Part shown: positions 53,444 through 53,527 of the stretch, piece by piece
How the letters are laid out: each line of letters starts with the position of its first letter
Position numbering within the stretch: position 1 is the first letter of the stretch
NCBI GenBank assembly: GCA_013043005.1
Contig: JABDOZ010000177.1
Span: 1 to 53,527 of the forward strand
Direction: 5' to 3'
From: Flavobacteriaceae bacterium
GTDB lineage: Bacteria; Bacteroidota; Bacteroidia; Flavobacteriales; Flavobacteriaceae
DNA length: 53,527 nt
Translations under genes and position numbers: made by a program
Notes under the pieces: generated by a model
Told to the model about the DNA's origin: nothing
The model's input: only the letters and a program-made list of their open reading frames with translations
Databases searched by the model: none

Positions 53444-53527
53444 GTTTCAAAAGCAATCCATAATTGTTGAAATCATTTGATGAAAAAGAAAATGTTTAAA
53501 TATCTTTACAGGACTGTATTTAAAATC

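Noticed and set aside
53256-53456. 66-residue minus-strand frame across the two tRNAs
   Set aside because: It is antisense to tRNA-Gly and tRNA-Leu, and frames of this wording (S-P-T-C-L-P-I-P) recur in databases as spurious tRNA-antisense proteins.
1-53527. CRISPR arrays, insertion sequences, integrase or toxin-antitoxin modules
   Set aside because: No regularly spaced repeats, transposase-like frames, or paired small toxin/antitoxin genes were seen on either strand.

Overview
The window is a 53.5-kb piece of an AT-rich chromosome from a member of the Bacteroidota, almost certainly a marine-type Flavobacteriaceae; the genus cannot be fixed from sequence reading alone. The support is type IX secretion signatures (a type B C-terminal sorting domain, a PorP/SprF-type protein and a PorG-like protein), a RemB/Wzi-like gliding protein, Bacteroidota promoters of the TTTG-N18-20-TAnnTTTG kind, few Shine-Dalgarno sequences, and several TTG or GTG starts. 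No prophage, insertion sequence, CRISPR array or obvious island is visible. Nearly everything reads as vertically inherited core genome.

Layout. 1-2530: the end of a TonB-C-domain protein and a RemB-like outer-membrane protein. 2650-7892: a terminal-oxidase cluster with heme O synthase, two subunit III-family proteins, a subunit IV-like protein, a cysteine-poor anchored protein, SCO, a DUF420 membrane protein and a small CxxC membrane protein. 8021-15757: a MacAB-TolC-like efflux cluster with one ATPase, two permeases, two adaptors and one TolC protein, followed by tsaB. 15754-20408 (minus strand): MscS channel, DUF1304 protein, a YyaL-type lipoprotein, dodecin and an Nfu-type Fe-S protein. 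20483-25952: a 1302-aa repeat adhesin-like T9SS cargo, its SprF-like partner and a gamma carbonic anhydrase. 25953-34283 (minus strand): an envelope-biogenesis cluster in the transcription order CBS protein, nadK, porG-like, uppS, bamA, two ompH/skp genes, murI. 34368-39784: pdxJ, an alpha/beta hydrolase, a small membrane protein, tig, clpP and clpX. 39785-43616: accessory-looking stretch with a 44-aa lipoprotein, a 530-bp AT-rich gap, a bacterial GH3 protein facing a DUF2797 protein, a SPOR-like protein and a 36-aa micro-ORF. 43617-53527: AsmA-like protein, YhhQ-type queuosine precursor transporter, a FolK-deoxynucleoside kinase fusion, OmpA with calcium-type repeats, a SpoU methyltransferase, mutS, tRNA-Gly and tRNA-Leu.

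How it works together. The oxidase cluster carries heme O synthesis, small-subunit genes and copper delivery for a heme-copper oxidase whose subunits I and II are not here. The minus-strand envelope block links the lipid carrier (UppS), outer-membrane protein insertion (BamA, Skp/OmpH), wall precursor supply (MurI) and a T9SS component. The T9SS cargo/SprF pair uses that export route. tig-clpP-clpX is a protein-quality-control group.

I did not find a clearly new multi-gene system. The best candidates for a second look are the GH3/DUF2797 divergent pair (the latter with a zinc-ribbon and GIY-YIG-like signature), the unannotatable 44-aa lipoprotein and hairpin in the gap after clpX, the Skp-like protein with a long charged tail, the cysteine-free partner overlapping SCO, the attenuator-like terminator directly in front of murI, and a degenerate palindromic repeat between clpP and clpX. 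All functional statements rest on reading motifs by eye; no database search was run.
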